Shown here: piece by piece, positions 63,952 through 64,000 of the stretch
How positions within the stretch are numbered: position 1 is the first letter of the stretch
How the letters are laid out: each line of letters starts with the position of its first letter
Assembly (NCBI GenBank): GCA_964371785.1
Contig: CAYJOL010000009.1
Location: 92,944-156,943, forward strand
Origin: CAVQCT01 sp964371785
Lineage (GTDB): Bacteria; Zixibacteria; MSB-5A5; GN15; FEB-12
DNA length: 64,000 nt
Direction: 5' to 3'
The notes under the pieces: model-generated
The model's database searches: none
Told to the model about the DNA's origin: nothing
Seen by the model: the letters and a program-made list of their open reading frames with translations, nothing else
Translations under genes and position numbers: made by a program

Positions 63952-64000
63952 AGAAGACTCCCCTGAATTAGACACCTGCTATAAGATATCGGGCAATTTT

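Overview
The window is one continuous bacterial segment, densely coded and of moderately high GC, with no rRNA, tRNA, prophage, insertion sequence or CRISPR array that I could see. It probably comes from a Gram-negative member of the FCB group, something like candidate phylum Zixibacteria. The grounds are secreted proteins with a FlgD/Por-like C-terminal domain, an outer-membrane receptor, a MXAN_6640-like secreted metalloprotease and a 14-gene nuo operon. The taxonomy is inference. Several starts are TTG or GTG, and the best promoters are sigma70-like: TTGACA or TTGACT, a 17-base spacer, then a TATAAT-like box.

Layout. 1-13,911 (minus): nuoA to nuoN in canonical order, with a glutaredoxin gene inserted between nuoM and nuoN; nuoN runs off the left edge. 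14,053-29,123 (minus): a long, largely overlapping run from a good promoter upstream of manC. It holds manC, a SPOR lipoprotein, Sua5/YrdC, an arginine-phosphatase-like LMW-PTP, a DUF3108 protein, a deoxyhypusine-synthase-like protein, a fused FTCD, a PHP phosphoesterase, a secreted metalloprotease, an ECF S component, a TonB-receptor-like barrel, an HD hydrolase, an MFS transporter, a second PHP protein and a PHPT1 (Janus/Ocnus)-like protein. 29,187-34,608 (minus): iorA-iorB-buk-ptb-ptb, which reads as an energy-conserving 2-oxoacid fermentation cassette. A perfect CRP/FNR-type palindrome lies upstream.

34,967-37,215: a DUF6614-like small protein, an Alg10-like membrane glycosyltransferase, and mntP (minus). 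37,381-43,981 (plus): an Rrf2 regulator with a palindrome in its promoter, followed by sufC, sufB, sufD, a Rieske ferredoxin, sufS, sufU and sufT. 44,103-48,415 (plus): a MacAB-type adaptor, ATPase and two permeases. 48,423-52,524 (minus): fabL with its terminator, lipB, a 2-oxoacid dehydrogenase E2 and nadA. 52,525-58,788 (minus): ferredoxin-NADP reductase, glnS, peroxiredoxin, rubredoxin, a rubrerythrin-like protein, gltX and a small membrane protein whose best promoter predicts a leaderless message. 58,859-63,951 (minus): ADP-forming acyl-CoA synthetase, a non-coding region rich in small repeats, and a large secreted protein.

Together the genes describe a respiratory cell (complex I, Suf Fe-S assembly, lipoylated dehydrogenase) that can also gain ATP by fermenting amino-acid-derived 2-oxoacids (IOR, then Ptb/Buk or ACD), with iron-based oxidative-stress defences. 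The least explained items are the PHPT1-like protein, the DHS-like protein beside FTCD, and the receptor/S-component/metalloprotease trio.
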